DNA of 6,709 nucleotides from JAKEGK01 sp036507695. Its GTDB lineage: Bacteria; Pseudomonadota; Gammaproteobacteria; SZUA-152. This document shows, piece after piece, positions 5,592 to 6,709 of the stretch (position 1 is the stretch's first letter; every line of letters begins with the position of its first letter). The DNA lies in NCBI GenBank assembly GCA_036507695.1, contig DATCIR010000288.1, forward strand, positions 1 to 6,709. Reading direction: 5' to 3'. The notes beneath the pieces were generated by a model. That model worked only from the letters and a program-made list of their open reading frames with translations. It searched no databases and had not been told where the DNA came from. Both the position numbers and the translations under genes were made by a program.

Positions 5592-6320
5592 ATGGTACTG
5601 ACGGTAGTCTATGCAATATTGTTTTATATCGCGGCAGCGCTGTTTATTGCTGGCGTTACGCGTAAGATCGTTATTTATTCCAAGACTCCGCAGCCTTTAA
5701 AAATTCCCACCACCCCCGCGCCTATCACCAAGTCCGGTGTGGCGTGGCGGATGATCAAAGAAGTGACGGTCTTCGAAAGCTTGTACAAGTCCAATAAATG
5801 GATCTGGATATTCGGCTGGATGTTTCATGCCGGCTTGTTCCTGGTATTGGCGCGCCATCTGCGTTTTTTCCTCGAGCCGGTGCCCACGGTGATTACCCTG
5901 GTACAACCGTTTGGTAAATACGCCGCCTTCGCCATGATCGCCGGCTTGATCGGCTTGTGGGCGCGGCGCTTTTTCGTGGACCGGGTGCGTTATATTTCCA
6001 GCATGTCGGATCATTTAATGCTGTTGCTGTTGTTAACTATTGGCGTCTCCGGCGCCTTGATGACCTTCGGCGGCCAAGAACTCAATACTGATATCACCGC
6101 CGTCAAAGCCTTCGTCATGGGCTTGATGTTTTTCGACTTGCAGCCCCTGCCGGATTCAACGTTTTTGTTAATTCATTTGGCGCTGGTCGCGGTACTGATG
6201 ATCATCTTCCCCATCAGCAAACTATTGCATGCGCCAGGCGTATTTTTCAGCCCCACCCGCAATCAGGCAGACGATGTGCGCGAGCACCGCCATGTCGCCG
6301 GCTGGAGCGCAAAATCATGA
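5592..6320 (+). CDS. dsrM: DsrM, membrane cytochrome b subunit of DsrMKJOP
   Basis: 242 residues. DsrM is a NarI-like integral membrane cytochrome b that exchanges electrons between the quinone pool and DsrK. Hydrophobic segments are visible at about residues 4-22, 71-87, 109-125, 141-160 and 190-207. Candidate haem b ligands in or next to them are H79 and H89, H141, H195 and H213. The ATG follows TAAGG (5580-5584) with seven-base spacing. The C-terminal tail from about residue 215 is polar. It is followed by dsrK after 51 bp, as in other dsr clusters. Exact haem ligands cannot be assigned without an alignment. Confidence 0.93.
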   Translation: MVLTVVYAILFYIAAALFIAGVTRKIVIYSKTPQPLKIPTTPAPITKSGVAWRMIKEVTVFESLYKSNKWIWIFGWMFHAGLFLVLARHLRFFLEPVPTVITLVQPFGKYAAFAMIAGLIGLWARRFFVDRVRYISSMSDHLMLLLLLTIGVSGALMTFGGQELNTDITAVKAFVMGLMFFDLQPLPDSTFLLIHLALVAVLMIIFPISKLLHAPGVFFSPTRNQADDVREHRHVAGWSAKS

Positions 6321-6359
6321 ACCGCAATTGCTTATGTATGAAAGCATTAGAAGCAAATC

Positions 6360-6365
6360 GAGGAG
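6360..6365 (+). promoter_or_regulatory. Shine-Dalgarno GAGGAG that supports the TTG start of dsrK
   Basis: GAGGAG lies six bases before TTG 6372. In the dsrK frame a TAA stop occurs at 6366-6368, so no start further upstream is possible. Confidence 0.8.
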
Positions 6366-6371
6366 TAACCA

Positions 6372-6709
6372 TTGGCTGAAGAAATCCAGGTTCCCGCGTT
6401 CCGGGAATACCCGATCATTCCCACCATCGTGGAAGGCTCCATGGCCCACAGCAAACCTTATGTGGCCAAACCTGAGCATCAGGCAGGCGTGGGTTTTCCG
6501 GGCAAACTGGTGGATGACTGGCAAAACGTCGGCGTAAAAAAACTGGGCGAACTCGTAAGCCAATCGCGCGCATTACAGGTATTCCTGGATACCTGTGTCA
6601 AATGCGGCGCCTGCACGGACAAATGCCACTATTACCTGGGCACCCAGGATCCGAATAACATGCCGGTCGCGCGCCAGGATTTGTTGCGCGCCGTTTACCG
6701 CCGCTATTA
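6372..6709 (+). CDS. dsrK: DsrK, iron-sulfur (HdrD-like) subunit of DsrMKJOP, N-terminal part (cut by window edge)
   Basis: 112 complete codons are visible and the frame is open to the right edge. DsrK is the cytoplasm-facing Fe-S protein, related to heterodisulfide reductase subunit D, that is thought to react with DsrC and pass electrons to DsrM. The first cluster motif is C75-x2-C78-x2-C81-x3-C85 (C-V-K-C-G-A-C-T-D-K-C-H). The start must be TTG 6372 or later, because an in-frame TAA ends four bases before it. The N-terminus M-A-E-E-I-Q-V-P looks normal for DsrK, and GAGGAG is well placed. The next in-frame ATG (at about residue 24) would remove conserved sequence. The second cluster motif and the CCG domain lie outside the window. 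Confidence 0.93.
   Translation, partial: MAEEIQVPAFREYPIIPTIVEGSMAHSKPYVAKPEHQAGVGFPGKLVDDWQNVGVKKLGELVSQSRALQVFLDTCVKCGACTDKCHYYLGTQDPNNMPVARQDLLRAVYRRY

Overview
The window is the 5' part of a dsr (dissimilatory sulfite reductase) operon on the + strand, in the order dsrA-dsrB-dsrE-dsrF-dsrH-dsrC-dsrM-dsrK, with dsrK cut by the right edge. Because dsrEFH are present and the order matches the well-known Allochromatium vinosum cluster, this is the oxidative (reverse) Dsr system of a sulfur-oxidising bacterium, most likely a gammaproteobacterium. No species can be named from the sequence alone. There is no rRNA, tRNA, CRISPR array or transposase in the window.

Layout. Positions 1-546 (minus strand) hold the N-terminal part of a TauD/TfdA-like Fe(II)/2-oxoglutarate oxygenase that runs off the left edge and is divergent from dsr. 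Positions 547-1375 are a long, AT-richer, gene-free region with three copies of a 14-bp repeat containing TATCGATA (800-841), two consecutive potential hairpins (960-1039), and a U-poor, A+C-rich leader built of short tandem repeats (1198-1316). The dsr genes follow from 1376 to the end, each with a recognisable Shine-Dalgarno sequence. Two spacers carry strong hairpins without a T-tract (dsrA/dsrB at 2694-2722, dsrC/dsrM at 5542-5569). The dsrB/dsrE spacer is almost entirely a seven-copy 13-bp tandem repeat whose first copy is the last codons and stop of dsrB.

How the genes work together (family knowledge). DsrAB is the siroheme sulfite reductase running in the oxidative direction. DsrEFH passes sulfane sulfur from TusA-type carriers to DsrC. 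DsrC carries the sulfur on its two C-terminal cysteines as substrate for DsrAB. DsrM and DsrK belong to the membrane complex DsrMKJOP, which is thought to oxidise or release DsrC species and exchange electrons with the quinone pool. All diagnostic cysteines that can be inspected are present, so the system looks intact and functional.

The dsr genes themselves are textbook. The unusual material is between them: several unrelated tandem arrays with nearly the same unit length (13-14 bp), one of which appears to have been seeded from the 3' end of dsrB.
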